The translations under genes were made by a program, and so were the position numbers. The notes beneath the pieces are model-generated. The model saw nothing but the letters and a program-made list of their open reading frames with translations. It did no database searches and had not been told where the DNA came from. A stretch of DNA of 64,000 nucleotides from Dipteris shenzhenensis (taxonomy: Eukaryota > Polypodiophyta > Polypodiopsida > Gleicheniales): assembly GCA_047967505.1 (NCBI GenBank), contig CM106538.1, one strand, 5' to 3'. Within the stretch, counting starts at the first letter, position 1. Each line of letters starts with the position of its first letter. Shown here in pieces: positions 1 to 13,200 of the stretch.

Positions 1-3000
1 CTTTAGCATGGATAATCCCTAGTTACTTTAAATGGTGCATATCATGTTGGAATCATTGATTGGGGTATGGCACAAGACATTGAAAAAGAGCCTAGAAAGG
101 CTTTCAAAAAATTGAAGCACTTGCCAAGCAAGAATTTAGAGGATTGGCATTGATGGCGGATCTAGGAATGCGAGCATGAACATGCTTGAAAACATTGGTT
201 TGCACTGGAACTGCAAAATTTTTCAAGAAGAGGTAGATATAGTTCAAGACACTTTTGCCCTTGGTTGGATTATTAGTGAAATGATCCACTTCTTTCATTA
301 CCATCCTCATGGGATACTTTTCGTACTGCTATCAGGAACTCTACACCTGGTAGAGCATTGAACTTTGATGATGTGGTTGGTAGCTTGTTGGCTGAGGAGA
401 TTAGACAGAAGTCAATGGAAGGCAACAAGCAGGATGCAACCTTAAATGTGCAAAGGGGCAGATCACAGTCGAGGGGGAAGTTTCAAGAAAGAGGAAAGTC
501 CCATAGCAAGTCTAGGGCACAGAAGATTAAGTGTCACCATTGTGGCAAGAAGGGCCACATGAAAAAGGATTGCTACAAGCTTAAAAGAGAGCAAAAGGAT
601 AAGAAAAAGAATGCAAATTGGGGTGCAAATCAAAAGGAAGAGAGTCCAAGGGAGGACAAAGGAAAAGTGAAGATCGAGGAGATCAATGCAGTCACACATG
701 ATAGTGACAATGACATTCTCTTCATGTCTAGTTTATCTACAAAGTTGCTTACCACTTCAGATGATGCATATTCCCAAGATTGGATTTTGGATTTTGGTGC
801 TTCATTCCATGTTACTCCCCATAGGGAATGGTTCTCCACTTATGATAGTGGAAAGACAGGTTGTGTGCATCTTGGAAATGACTATCCATGTGACAATGGG
901 AGTAGGTGACATAAAGCTTTCTTTTGCAAATGGGTTTGCATTTATTTTGAAAAATGTGAGACATGTGCCTAAGCTGACCAAGAGTCTCATTTCAACGTGT
1001 CAGCTAGATGAATCTAGTTTTCAGACCATCTTTGGTTCTGAGAGTTGGAAAATTGAGAAGGGCTCTATGCTTTTGGCCAAGGGTGCCAAGTGTGGGACTT
1101 TGTATCCCTTACATGTATCAGGGGTGTTTGATCATGTTGTTGCAATAACCGAGCAGCCAAGCACTTCTTTATGGCATTGCCAATTGGGCCATATGAGCCA
1201 AAATGGGATAAAGAGTTTGAAAAGCTTGATTTTGTGCATTCAAACATATGTGGTCCCATGGCTACATGGTCATTAAGCGGCACTAAATACTATGTGACAT
1301 TCAGTGATGATGCAACTAGGAAAGTGTGGGCTTATGCTACAACTCATAAGATTGATGTGTTTCAGGTATTTCAAAAATGGCTGGCCTTGGTTAAGAATCA
1401 GTCAGGTAGAATGCTTAAATGCCTATGGACTGACAATGGTGGAGAGTATCTCTCTCATGACTTTCAACATTTCTGTGATACACATGGGATTAAGAGGGAG
1501 CTCACATCCTCTCATACTCCAGAGCAAAATCCAGTTGCAAAAAAGATGAACCGTACCATTCAAGAAAGGTTGCAATGTATGCTTTCCAATGCAAGTCTTT
1601 CTGGTGGTTTTTGGGCTGAGGCAATGAAGACTGTAGTGCATGTGATCAATAGATCACCTAGTAAGAGTTTGGATGGTGGTATTCCTAAAAAGGCAAGGAG
1701 TGGCAAGAAGCCCTCTTACTCTCATTTGTGTATATTTGGGTGTGAGGCATATGCACATGTGCCAAAAGAGCTTTGAAAGAAGCTAGATCCTAAGTCTAGG
1801 AAATGCATTTTTTGGGTTATGGTGAAAGTGGAGGGATGGGCTATCGTCTCTGGGATCCAGAAGCAAAGAAGATCATACGCAGCCATGATGTAGCCTTCAA
1901 TGAGAAGAAGATGCATAAGGCACCCATGAGGGATATGGAAATGAGGAGAATCACTTTCCATGACGTCAATCCACCTGCATATGTTGCTAGACAGCAAGCC
2001 ATCCATGCACCAAATGTGCAAGAAATGGTACCACCAAGTACTCCCACATGTATACAATCAAGGGTAGATGATGGATCATCTATTGGTGGAAATGATGAGC
2101 CAAATGCATCTGATATGCAAGTGAGACAGCAAGCTAAAATGCCCTTGAGAAGATCATCTAGAGTGTCTAGACTGCCTGATATTGTTCTAGGGGTAGACTA
2201 TGTGATGCTTACTGATTGCAAGGAGCCTTCTTGCTACAAAAAGGCTATGATGCGCAAGGATCAACGCAAGTGGGAGTATGCCATGCAATCAAAGATGAGT
2301 TCACTTATGAAGAATAAGACTTGGGACTTGGTTTCTTTGCCACATGGAAAGAAAGCATTGCCATGTAAATGAGTCTATAAGATGAAGGTCACAAGTGATG
2401 ATGTGCCTAGGTACAAGGCTCGTTTGGTCGCTAAAGGGTTCAAGCAAGAGAAGGGTGTGGACTTTAATGAGATATTCTCTTTGGTTGTGAAGATGACCAC
2501 ACTTAGATGCATGCTTGGACTAGTGGCAGCAGAGGATATGGAGCTTATGCAAATGGATGTCAAGATAGCTTTCTTGCATGGGGATCTGCATAAGGAAATT
2601 TACATGGTGCAGCCAGAAGGCTTTGAAGAAAAGGGCCAAGAGCATTTAGTTTGCAAGCTGAAGAAGAGTCTTTATGGTCTTAAGCAAGCGCCTAGAGAAT
2701 GGTATCAGAATTTTGATTCTTTCATTCGGTCCTAGGGTTTTAGAAGGAGTGAAATTGATCACTGCCTTTGCACTAAAAGGGCTAAATATAATAGCCTGAT
2801 ACTCCTGGCACTATATGTGGATGATATGCTATTGGCTAGCAAGAATACTTATGAGCTAGATGCATTAAAGGCCAAGTTGCATGAGGCCTTTGATATGAAG
2901 GATTTAGGACTTGCAGATCATATTCTTGGTATGCGCATCACTCGTGATCGGAGTAGGAAACTCATTTGGCTTTCACACAAGAGTATGTTACAAAAGTATT

Positions 3001-3691
3001 GCGGTGTTTCAATATGGAGGGGGGGAAAGCAATGAGTACTCCATAACCTCCATATGTGAAACTGAGTCATACAGATAGTAGCCTCAAATCAGATGAGGAG
3101 AGGGCCATGATGGCCAAGGTTCCTTATGCATCAACGGTTGGGAGTCTTATGTATGCTATGATAGCTACTAGACTAGACATTGCATTTGCAGTGGGAGTTG
3201 TTAGTCGATATATTGCTAATCTAGAAAAGAGGCATTGGGAGGCGGTTAAGTGGATCATGAGGTACATGAAGGGTACCAAGGAGATGTGCATCTGCTTTGG
3301 TAGAGGAGACATGTGTGTACTTGGGTACATAGATTCAGACTATGCAGGGCATGTGGATAGTAGGAGATCCACTTCTAGTTATGTGTTCACCTTTGCAGCT
3401 GGTGTGGTGTCGTGGATGTCTCGCACACAAAAGTGCATTGCTTTGTCTACCAAAGAGGCTGAGTATGTTGCAGCCATAGAGGGTTGCAAGGAGGCTATAT
3501 GGCTTGATTGGCTAGTGGGAGATTTGGGGATTCATACAAGTGTACCGACATTGCATAGTGATTCCATGAGTGCTATTCAGCTAGCACGGAATCTAGGCTT
3601 TCATGCAAAGACCAAACACGTTGAGGTCAGGTACCATTTCATCAGGGAGGTGTCAAGGTTCATACAGATGATAACCCTGCAGATATGCTGA
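1..3691 (+). pseudogene. Decayed Ty1/copia polyprotein (gag-PR-IN-RT-RNase H)
   Basis: This is a copia retrotransposon reading frame broken into several frames and entering from the left edge. Visible in order are a CCHC zinc knuckle (CHHCGKKGHMKKDC, about 532-573), a protease remnant near 785 with DFG where DSG is usual, and the pre-integrase motif LWHCQLGH near 1170. The integrase core follows (about 1230-1770) with SDDATRK and TDNGGEY. RT spans about 2390-3000 with YGLKQAP and YVDDML, and RNase H about 3300-3660 with DSDYAG and STKEAEY. The order PR-IN-RT-RH is diagnostic of copia. Stops and frameshifts near 907, 1270, 1774, 2370, 2735 and 3035 disable it. The integrase position that is normally the catalytic glutamate reads lysine (VAKKMNRT near 1535). 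The 5' LTR is outside the window. Confidence 0.93.
793..803 (+). other. Rejected-looking purine run inside copia protease region (no function assigned)
   Basis: No functional site is supported here. The short stretch lies within the degraded protease coding region and is listed only so that it is not confused with the real polypurine tract, which precedes the putative 3' LTR at about 3793-3803. Confidence 0.05.
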
Positions 3692-3792
3692 CGAACAGTC
3701 TACCTAGTCAGCAATTTGAGTATTGTCATGTATTGATGGGCATTGGATAGTATGCTCACTAGTTGTTCCCCCTCAAAGGCACATTTTCCTTT

Positions 3793-4030
3793 AAGTGGGA
3801 GGTTGTGAGCATTAAAGGTCACTGTGCCTTTACCCCGGTTATGTACGATACTCAAACACATATATATAAATGAATGAAAAAGAAGATTAGGGTGTCCTGC
3901 ACCCACCAAAACTTGTGTGGCTCTCTATTTCTCTCTCTCCCTCTTCTGTTCTGCTTCCGTTGAGAGCACTCTCAGTAAATTTCTTTTTATAACTTGGATT
4001 GTATGACTTTATTGAAATTGCTTTTTTGAT
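3793..4030 (+). mobile_element. Putative copia polypurine tract and start of 3' LTR
   Basis: A purine-rich run (AAGTGGGAGGT, 3793-3803) directly precedes TGTGAGCATT at 3804, the expected layout of a polypurine tract followed by an LTR beginning TG. A TATA-like ATATATATAAATG lies at about 3860-3872. The 5' LTR is outside the window, so the LTR's right end cannot be fixed by comparison, and 4030 is only an estimate. Confidence 0.45.
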
Positions 4031-6750
4031 TATTGAAGATAGTAAATTTAAAGGGATAGATCAATTTTTTGTGCAAGGGCTACCGGAACAATCGCCAATT
4101 CTGTTAATGAAAAGAGGGTTGCAGTGACAATCTTTCCCTTGTTAGGGAGAGGGAAATTCAAGCAAGAAGGAGAGAAATAATAAAATTGATCTAGCAAGTG
4201 TTCTAGGCATGTCTTTTGTAAAAACTATAGTCCCATTCAAGGGGAAGACATCAAAAGAGACGCAAATGTGGAATAAAGAGCTCGATTAGCTACCATTTTG
4301 GAGACCCACAAAGATTTTTTATAAGACGAGCTAGCAGAATTTTAGAAGATTTTAGAGAAATAGAAAGTAACCATATTTGGAAATTCGTATGTCCATGCCA
4401 AGGATTTAATTGTAGACAAAAAGCTTTAGATTCCCATCAATAGGAGGTTTGATAGCTTTCTGGAAAAATACAAAGCAGTTTGTAATATTCATAGTGAAGA
4501 GTTTTTGATGACTTCTAGTATTTTGGTATGGTGAATCACCCAAAGTAAGGTTTTGTGGTCCTTTGTCTTTACCAGTCATTAAGAAGAAACTATATTGAAG
4601 CATCTAGATCAAATAAATGAAATCAATATTTGAAAAATGAAAGCTTATGCTTACTTCAAATGTGCTTCTCTGATTGTACACTAAAATCCTTTGATTTTTC
4701 TTTTGTGATTAATGTATCAAGTGCCCTATTCATAAGTGTAATGGTCACTCTTGCAATCTTTTTCTCTTTAACAATTTCACTTTATGACAAATATAAGCCA
4801 TCCCTGACACTCTTCAAATGTGATTTCGTAGAATTGAACCATTCTTTTTTGTAATTGTTCAAGATCAACAAAAATATTATTCCAAGGATTATACATAGTG
4901 GTCCCCTTACTACCTTGAAATACATCCTCAATATGCAACCACTGACCAATAAAATCATCTACTTATTCATTGAGTGAAGCTCTTAAATTCCAAACTTTTG
5001 TAAGATTTAGAAGAAGCACACGTTTGATCCTTTGATCTTTAAAAGTTGATGACACTACTCTGAAAATAGAAGAGTAGCCTTTCTTGCTAACTCCACTCTC
5101 GTCGAGAGCCTCCTAAATTAAGTTTACACAACTTTATCCCTTTCCATGAATTGTTGCACAACATTGCATTTGATGGTTTTAAACTTCTTTTCCTCAATCA
5201 TCCCTTTTGCAATAGTCTTTAGAAATAGACCTTTCATTTGTTTTATGAGAAGAGCATTCATATCAACATTTTCCTTTTGGGGCTCCAAAACTTTCCTATA
5301 AGTCGGATGCATAAATAAGAGTTAAGATAGGAAGATTTACGTAGCCACATTGTAAAGCTGCGGTCATTATAAGAGCACCTCTTACACAAGGCTAAAGAAA
5401 ATGATGAATTGCAACAAGAGCTCATGAAAAGGCCATTTTTATCCACCTCTCTCTTTTCAGATAGTATAGTTTCATAGAAAGTACAAAAGCATCAATTTTG
5501 AGGAGCTTCTAGTTTTGTGAGGTACTACTCATCAATAGGGATGGGTGGATAAGTTTAGCTTGGATTTGGAGTTTAGGGGATCAAAAATGAAGACTTATTA
5601 ATATTTCATCTAAACATCTTCCATTAATGCCACTAGAGGAGATACTAGAAAACAAATTTGAACTATCATTGTACAAGAAATTAGAGAATGATAATATTTG
5701 TACAATGAAACAAATGGTCACATAATAATAATATTGGTGTCTATTAGAGAATGTCATAAAGAAATTTATCTTTTGTGGGTGTCGTGGATGATATTTCATG
5801 TTGATGTGCATTTGGATGTTGCACTCATGAAACAATAATTTAAGAAAGAGAAGATTCTCCACCTTAACAAGTTTTTTACATGTCTTAACACACATGTGGC
5901 TTTGTTGGTCACTGACTTGACACACATGTGATTGCACCGATCACCTTTATATAGGCACAACAATTTCCAAGTAATAATGAGTGACCTTCAATCAATGAAA
6001 GTTAATATGGTCCTTGAGAGATCCCCATTAGGGTCCAAGACATATTGACAAGCCATATATGTCCCAGTGGCATCATTCACCCACAAAACCACTTTGGTGA
6101 TAGGTGATTCCATGTAAACCATTGCAATGGATGGAATCAAACTTCAATTACACTTTCATGCATGAATTCAAATAATCATGAGTTGCCTTTAATTGGTATT
6201 TTTTAACTAAGATGTTCTGCCAAATTCGTGTCGAATTAATCACATGCCAGACCGTTCACATGTCTAATAAATCTTGAGTATCCTTCAATCAATCAATCAA
6301 TCATGCATCCAATGCTAGTGAGGTGGCTTCATTCATAATATACAAACCACCAAAATAAGTCTTCATTTTTGGTAAAATGGCTCGTACAAATACGAGGTGA
6401 ATACTAGTTCATTTGTATGAATACTAGTTTGTTCATACAAATAAAATAGCATAAAACGTCTAGTTCATTTTAAATAGAGAAAAACATTATTTTACTAAAT
6501 TTTTCAAATTAAAAAAATCGAACGAATTAATGCAACTTAGCCACAATGCCAGGTGTCGCATTCTGAGTTCTAGTTCCATCTCTTATCCTATCTCAAATAG
6601 CATATGATATGTTTTGTACTTGATTTTCCTTGAGCTATTGAGCTCTTTTTTTCTTTATTTCAGTATAATACTCAACAAGGGTCTTAGTGCGCCCTTTGCT
6701 CTAGCCCTCAGTGGCCTATATGAGTTTCTTTCCCTTTTAGTTACTTTGCA
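4031..6750. other. AT-rich stretch without recognised genes
   Basis: Only short ORFs (up to 118 codons) are present and none shows a recognisable motif. The minus strand from about 5,450 to 4,850 reads weakly protein-like in pieces joined across stops, so it may be an old transposable element. I could not assign it to a family. Confidence 0.4.
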
Positions 6751-6851
6751 CTTTGTCCCATAGGCTCACGAGGCCTCCCGCAGATAATATCTCTCTTTAT
6801 ATATATTTATTTATTTATTTATATATACGTACTTACATATTTTCCTCCCCC

Positions 6852-6953
<102 letters not shown>

Positions 6954-7196
6954 GTCTATCTTTATCTCTATTAGAGTAGCTAGCCAAAGAGCTAGGCAAC
7001 TACATAAAGGAAATTTAGAATATCGCAACAAAGTACTTGGGTCTAGCACACAAGCTAGCACAACAAGGACTCACTGCATAACACATTTATGCTTTTATTT
7101 ATGCTATATTATTTCAATGGATGTAAACAATCACTACTTGTTGATAGTGATCACTGTCCCATAGATCCTGAAGGGTCTCACAAGGATGTTCATACA

Positions 7197-7200
<4 letters not shown>

Positions 7201-7285
<85 letters not shown>
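7201..7285. repeat. (TC)n-(TA)n compound microsatellite
   Basis: About 53 bp of TC is followed directly by about 32 bp of TA. The open frames reading SLSLSL or YIYIYI here are artefacts of the dinucleotide repeat. Confidence 0.97.
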
Positions 7286-7289
<4 letters not shown>

Positions 7290-7362
7290 AGATATATTTG
7301 CAAGCAAAAAATCTTTAAAGAACCCTCGTATCAAATATAGGCACTAAAAGAAATTCTGCAAC

Positions 7363-7413
7363 ATAATGCAATTTGGAGGGTTGGTAAGTTCCCATTCCTC
7401 TAAATTGAATTCT
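7363..7413. repeat. Foldback core, copy 1 (degenerate)
   Basis: Degenerate copy of the GATTTGGAGGGTTGGGAA / TTCCCAACCCTCC foldback motif. The right arm carries several substitutions. It sits at the start of duplication copy A. Confidence 0.7.
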
Positions 7414-7468
7414 ATTGCACACTTTTCTAGTTGGTTGTTGTAGTTAAAGCCTGCAGTTGGGGGGGGGG

Positions 7469-7510
<42 letters not shown>

Positions 7511-7784
7511 ATATAATGTAGGCATGGAAAAAGCACAAACAAACAAAAACTCCTCACCATCAAGATTCCACATCAATTTCAAGAAATGTAAACAAAGATG
7601 AATATATATAGCAACAATAAGACTATAGGTGAACTAAGAAGCATTAATTAGAATGAAGCAAGCTGATTGCTAAGAAAAATCAGTGAAGATGCACATGACA
7701 AAGACTATGGATAGATAGACCACTTAGATTATGGTGTTAATGAACTTCCCATTCCTTCCATTTTGTGAAGATCCTCAACTTAGT

Positions 7785-8151
<367 letters not shown>

Positions 8152-8204
8152 TTCTCTAGACAAGCGTGGCTTCACTAAGAATAAATAGTAGGAAATGTTT
8201 AGAA

Positions 8205-8253
8205 GAATGTGATTTGGAGGGTTGGAAAATTCCCAACCCTCAAAATTGCATTC
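8205..8253. repeat. Foldback core, copy 3
   Basis: 49-bp palindrome running GAATGTGATTTGGAGGGTTG to CAACCCTCAAAATTGCATTC. It is preceded by a GA tract and the phrase GATCCTTCTCTAGACAA, which recurs before copy 4. Confidence 0.85.
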
Positions 8254-8297
8254 TTTTATTCAATTCTTGATCTATAGGTTATGGAGCCTAGGGTTGT

Positions 8298-8326
8298 GGG
8301 GGGGGGGGGGGAGAGAGAGAGAGAGA
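8298..8326. repeat. G-run plus (GA)n tract
   Basis: About 13 G followed by about 16 bp of GA. The tract lies immediately upstream of the repeated phrase that leads into foldback copy 4. Confidence 0.9.
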
Positions 8327-8382
8327 TCCTTCTCTAGACAACCCTAGCCTCACTAAGAATAAAGAATAGGAAATGTTTAGAA

Positions 8383-8431
8383 GAATGTGATTTGGAGGGT
8401 TAGGAAATTCCCAACCCTCAACATTACATTC
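8383..8431. repeat. Foldback core, copy 4
   Basis: 49-bp palindrome with the same GATTTGGAGGGTT / AACCCTC core as its neighbours and minor arm mismatches. Confidence 0.85.
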
Positions 8432-8447
8432 TATTGCACACTTTTCT

Positions 8448-8881
8448 GCAACATAATGCAATTTGGAGGGTTGGTAAGTTCCCATCCCTCTAAATTAAAT
8501 TCTATTGCACACTTCTCTAGTTGGTTGTTGCAGTTAAAGCCCACAGTTGGGGAGACAAAGAGAGAGAGAGAGAGCATATAATGTAGGCATGGAGAAAGCA
8601 CAAACAAACAAAAACTACTCACAATCAAGATTCCCATGTGAATTTCAAGAAATATAAGCAAATATGAATATATATAGCAACAATAAGACTATAGGTGATC
8701 TAAGAAGCATTAATTAGAATGAAGCAAGATGACTGCTAAGAAAAATCAGTGAAGATGCACATGACAAAGACTATGGATAGATAGACCACTCAGATTATGG
8801 TGTCAATGAACTTCCCATTCCTTCCATTTTGTGAAGATCCTCAACTTAGTACAATCTTCTCTCTCCTCTCTCTCTCTTCTC

Positions 8882-8930
<49 letters not shown>

Positions 8931-9030
8931 ATGATTTCAAGTCAATTCTAGCTTTTCTTGACCCACCAAATATGCAATCAAAGAATTGTGCACCAGAATG
9001 TGATTTGGAGGGTTGGGAATTTCCCAACCC
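8448..9030. repeat. Segmental duplication, copy B
   Basis: Second copy of the block at 7358-7945. It begins with foldback copy 5 (about 8453-8504), has a shorter GA tract (about 8556-8574) and a TC tract interrupted near its start (about 8858-8926), and ends in the left arm of foldback copy 6. Confidence 0.9.
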
Positions 9031-9037
9031 TCCCAAA
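8996..9037. repeat. Foldback core, copy 6 (truncated right arm)
   Basis: The left arm is preserved up to the TTGGGAATTTCCCAA centre. The right arm stops after AACCCTCC, where unrelated sequence begins. This looks like a truncation breakpoint. Confidence 0.8.
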
Positions 9038-9381
9038 ATTTTTGTTGGAAGTTCATTCCGAGGGAGGGGGCACATGAAAAATGGATCATAGGATTTGCTT
9101 ACACAGGCACGCGTAGTATGAGAAGGGGGCTCACGAAGTTATACACGGATTATAGACAATATATGAAGGATAAGGGGGGGCTAGGCTGGATGGCAAATGA
9201 TTTACAATGGCATGAACGTCTAGGACAAAATCCCCTAAATAGTAGCCACCTACCCACGCAAAATCTCACATGTGAAGTTTACGAGGCATGCAAAATGAGG
9301 CTATAATGGACAAAGGTGCACATACCAAGGCTACAACATCATCCGTGAGGTCAATCTCTAGCTCTCCATATCGTGCCAAGT

Positions 9382-9421
<40 letters not shown>

Positions 9422-9482
9422 CCCACTCTCTCTAGCTCTCCATATCGTGCCAAGTGCTCTCTCTCTCTCTCTCTCTCTCCCC
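9382..9482. repeat. Duplicated (TC)n unit with shared 5' flank
   Basis: Two TC tracts (9382-9419 and 9456-9479) are each preceded by the same ~28-bp phrase containing CTCCATATCGTGCCAAGTG and followed by CCCCAC. This is a small tandem duplication that includes the microsatellite. Confidence 0.9.
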
Positions 9483-9529
9483 CCACACCCTCGGTGTAAG
9501 CATGGGCTCGAAAAAATGTAGTTCAAAAA

Positions 9530-9950
9530 CGTTCCCATGGAGAGGTTGACAAATACAAGGTGAGGTTGGTAGCCAAGGGATATGCCCAAGAATATAGTAA
9601 ATATTATGAGGAGACCTTTGCACCAGTTGCAAGATGACTATCGTTAGGACAACCATGGCTCTTGCAGCTCACTTTGATTGGCCCATCCACCAGATGGATG
9701 TGAAGAATGCCTTCCTTAATGGTTTTTTGGATGAGGAAATCTACATGATGTAGCCTCCAGGATATGCTATTAGCGGGATGTAACAAAAGATTTGCAAGTT
9801 GTCGACTTGATACATTGTCCAACATAAGAACAGATTTCAAATACCTTCACCAAACCACTTTCCCTTGATAAGTTTGCACACTTTTGACATCAGCTTGGTC
9901 TTCACCAATTGCAACATAAGAGGGGGAAGTGAGGGTTAAGTTGTACATCT
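9530..9950 (+). pseudogene. Internally deleted copia fragment (RT to 3' end)
   Basis: Joined across frames, the sequence reads KYKVRLVAKGYAQE, then FAPVAR, then a RT stretch with QMDVKNAFLNG and DEEIYMMQPPGY-like text to about 9,770. Shortly after, at about 9,835-9,870, an FTKPLS-like peptide appears, normally at the extreme end of copia pol, and then a GGGGGAAGTGAGGG purine run. Most of RT and RNase H is missing between these, so this is a deletion derivative. It is not continuous with the copia element at 1-3691. Confidence 0.8.
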
Positions 9951-12900
9951 TTGTACATACTTTTTTTGCTGTGCTCTTTTTGCACTCTTGTGCATCTTTT
10001 TTAATCTTTATTTTTTTTGCTATCATGCAACATTCAAAAAAATCCAAACATTGTTTTGTAAAGCACCCTCTTCTTATGTAGTGTAATTAAAGAGGCGGTG
10101 TTGAGAATGGTGTATAGATTGAACCATAAGGTTTATGGGAAAAACCCCATCCGCAACCCTAATGGGTCCATGTATACATTCCTAATATGTGGATGCCATG
10201 TTCTGTGCTACCATGTTCCATGCTATGGTCATCTTATGGACTTGTGCTTTGGCATGCTTATGACATCGATGTGTGCATTCATGCTTTGATTTGTCTTTTT
10301 TTTCAAAGGTCTTACCAATTGATTTCTTTCAATATTGGCAATGTCTAATTGCATATGGTGGTTCTAACTTAACAGGCGCATAGAGCTCAAAAAGGCAATC
10401 GCTTTTTGTTTTTGGAGCGTGTGCAAATTCTTCCTGGATTGGAAGTTACGGCTTGTCAAAGTTTTGATCAAAAAAGGGGCCTTTGATGATGTGGCTTGGC
10501 TATTCATATGCTGCTTGTTGCAGGACTGTGCTTGGCAACAAGGGGTTACTATGCTGAGGTGGCACTATGCCACTTGGCAATCTTCTGACCCAACTAGGTT
10601 AACCCAAGGTTACATTATTTTTACCATGGTCCAATTGAACCTAACCATAACTTAACCAAGGTTCAAATTAACCACACCCACACCCATCCTTATCTGCCAT
10701 GTGTCCTATCAAGGGATTGCCATGTGGCCTAAGGTTCAACCTTAGAGCTGTCTAGCTATGGTGAGAAGGAAGAAAGAAAAAAACTGAGGCTTCAGAGACG
10801 ATGATGATGATGCAACCTACGCGACATGACTGGTTGGAGAATGTTTCACGATGGAGGCGTCCGGCTATTTGGTGTAGCCCGTGGCCCATGTGTGCACCAT
10901 GAGCTATAGTGTGGATAGGACAGTCAGCACGTCCTGCTTTGGTCGTCCCCCATTGGGTGCCTATCAGAGTTGGGGAGCTAGTACCTCAAGCTACCACTAC
11001 TGGGGCCGGAGACCCTTCTCTTCAGGTAGGAGACATTTTGTCCTAGTTCCATGTGTAGATGAGACTTCCCCTGCCCTTTCACGTGTTCATGTGCACAAGC
11101 ACTCACCTACGGAGAACCTCTCTCCAAAGACCCTTGCCTTACTTGGAGAACAATGCCAAAGTCATGGCTGAGGTCATGTAGATTCATGCTGAGGTCATGC
11201 AGCAGCACCCCCTTCTTCTCTTGCACTTTTGTCTACACCTAACAAAGGTAAGGGGGTTATTGGTTCCACTCCTCCTTCCACAAGGCTCCTTCCCACTCTA
11301 TGCCAGAGGTACTTTGCAAGAATTCATTCTCAGTTCTGGCAGACTTGGCTGTGAGGCAGAGGAGGAGTTTGTACCCTTTACGCTCAAGGAGCACATCTTT
11401 CAAACATCCGTGGACAGAGTTTCCCCCTAAGCAGGTGTAGGTGTGCTTTCGCCAGTTGACTTCCCTCCTCTTAATAGGAGGAACTTTTTGCAGGAGAGGG
11501 CTTTCTTTGCTACCAGGTCTGGTAGGATCTTCCATCCAGCCTCCTCCTCTCGCAAATGAGGATTGTCAGCTGGAACGTTTAGGGCCTTGGGGGTGTACCT
11601 CGCATCACCACCCAAAAGTTTAGCCCAAAAATGACCTAAGATGGTGGTGCTGGACATTGACAATGATGAGGAAATGCATCAAGCATGCAAACAAGAGATA
11701 CCCCAAGCCCAAGAGGACCTTGAGGTAGGAGAAATATAGACAAAGCAATTGACTATCCAGAATGTAGATCATGGTAACTCTAATATACAAGATCAAGAGG
11801 TAGCAACCCAAGAAAATACAATAAAAATTGTATGGGCAAGAGTCTCCATGTATACCATTTTAGAAGGTGCGTGCATTTTTAAAGGTGCATGCACATTCTT
11901 GAAGTCCAAGGGACAGGTGAATTTCTTGAGGGGTTGTAAGATCTCATGCCTACACCAAATATGATAGAATATGTCACTCAATTTATAACATCGTATCAAA
12001 GCAAAGAATGCCAAGAGGATAAATATGGCATATTGACTCAAAATCAAAAGCCTATTCATAGCTATCTCAGTAGTTTGATAGTGTGGAAAGCCTTTGAATT
12101 TCCAAATCTAGAGGAAAATCATACTTTGAGACTTCTAAATACAAGGTTATCTCAAGTCCAAAATTATTTCACAAAGCCAAAAAAATTGGGTATGTGATAG
12201 GATACGATTCTAGACCCACCAGAATGTAATGAAGCATCTAGGTTTATGGCAGAGATATTGAGCCACAAGGGAGTATGAAAGCAATTCATACCTATTTGGC
12301 ACTCCTTAGTAAGAAAAGATATGGAATTGGGCTAGTCATGTATCCATGTTTCTAGGAAAACACAGGGATAGCATCCATAATGGCAAGAGCTACATCTCCC
12401 ATCTTCTTGCCACCATCATTGGCATATGTGATCCACCAATACAAAACCTCTATAGTAGTCTACAAGGTATAAATGAATTTGATACTCTACGACTACCTCC
12501 TATATGGGAATCAAAATCCCAACTAGCTCTCAATGAGAATGAATTGGAAGTCAATTGATTAGAGCATGTTACAAACTACTACGATTGACAATGAGGAGCT
12601 CTAGAAAAAATGATGCAAGTCAATTTAGAATTGCTACTGCAAGAGCCACTACAAATTGATAGTAATGAGTAGAAATAGAAGGCAACCACATCTCACATAG
12701 AATTAGCTTGTGGACCAAACAATGCATCTAGACAAAGCAGCACAAGTCAATAATGTCACCGCCCTTACTATTTGATTGACAAAACTGCACACCAAATCTA
12801 GTGAAAATCGAGGCATGACTCTAACTTGCATGCTTTTGGCTCCCTCCCTGTGTGCCTCCCCTGTGCTATTTCTTGCTACCACAAGAGCCGGCTTAGAATT

Positions 12901-13200
12901 ACAACCACAAGGGCCACCATAGATTGATTCTAGTGAGTAGAAACAAGAGGCAACCACATCCTACATAGAATTAGCTCTGTGGACCAAACAATGCATCTAG
13001 ACAAGGAACACAAGTCAACAATTTCACTAACCTTGCTCTTCCATTGGCACAATTGCAATAGAGGATGTTAGGTTGGAGAGGGGCAGTGAGATCGATGTGG
13101 AAGATGAGATTTTGTGTGTGGAGTGCATCGAAATGCATCTAAAGTGTTTAGGGAATTGTGCATGAGGTTAATGTGTACGTGGCAAGTTGTGCATAGACCT
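9950..13200. other. No recognised gene; degraded sequence
   Basis: Only short ORFs occur, none with a motif I recognise. Around 11,640-12,560 the plus strand is weakly protein-like across several frames and may be a decayed retroelement, but no diagnostic residue is visible. Confidence 0.4.
12643..13033. repeat. Pair of ~120-bp direct repeats
   Basis: The block at about 12,643-12,763 recurs at about 12,913-13,033. Both contain TAGAATTAGCT and GTGGACCAAACAATGCATCT, with scattered substitutions and small indels. The ~150 bp between them is not obviously repeated. It could be an old tandem duplication. Confidence 0.8.

Noticed and set aside
793-803. Purine run in the copia protease region as a polypurine tract
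   Set aside because: It lies in the coding region and is not next to an LTR. The tract at 3793-3803 is the plausible one, so the low-confidence feature entry should be ignored.
4140-5940. Possible DNA transposase on the minus strand
   Set aside because: Protein-like pieces are visible across stops, but no hAT, MULE or other catalytic signature could be identified.
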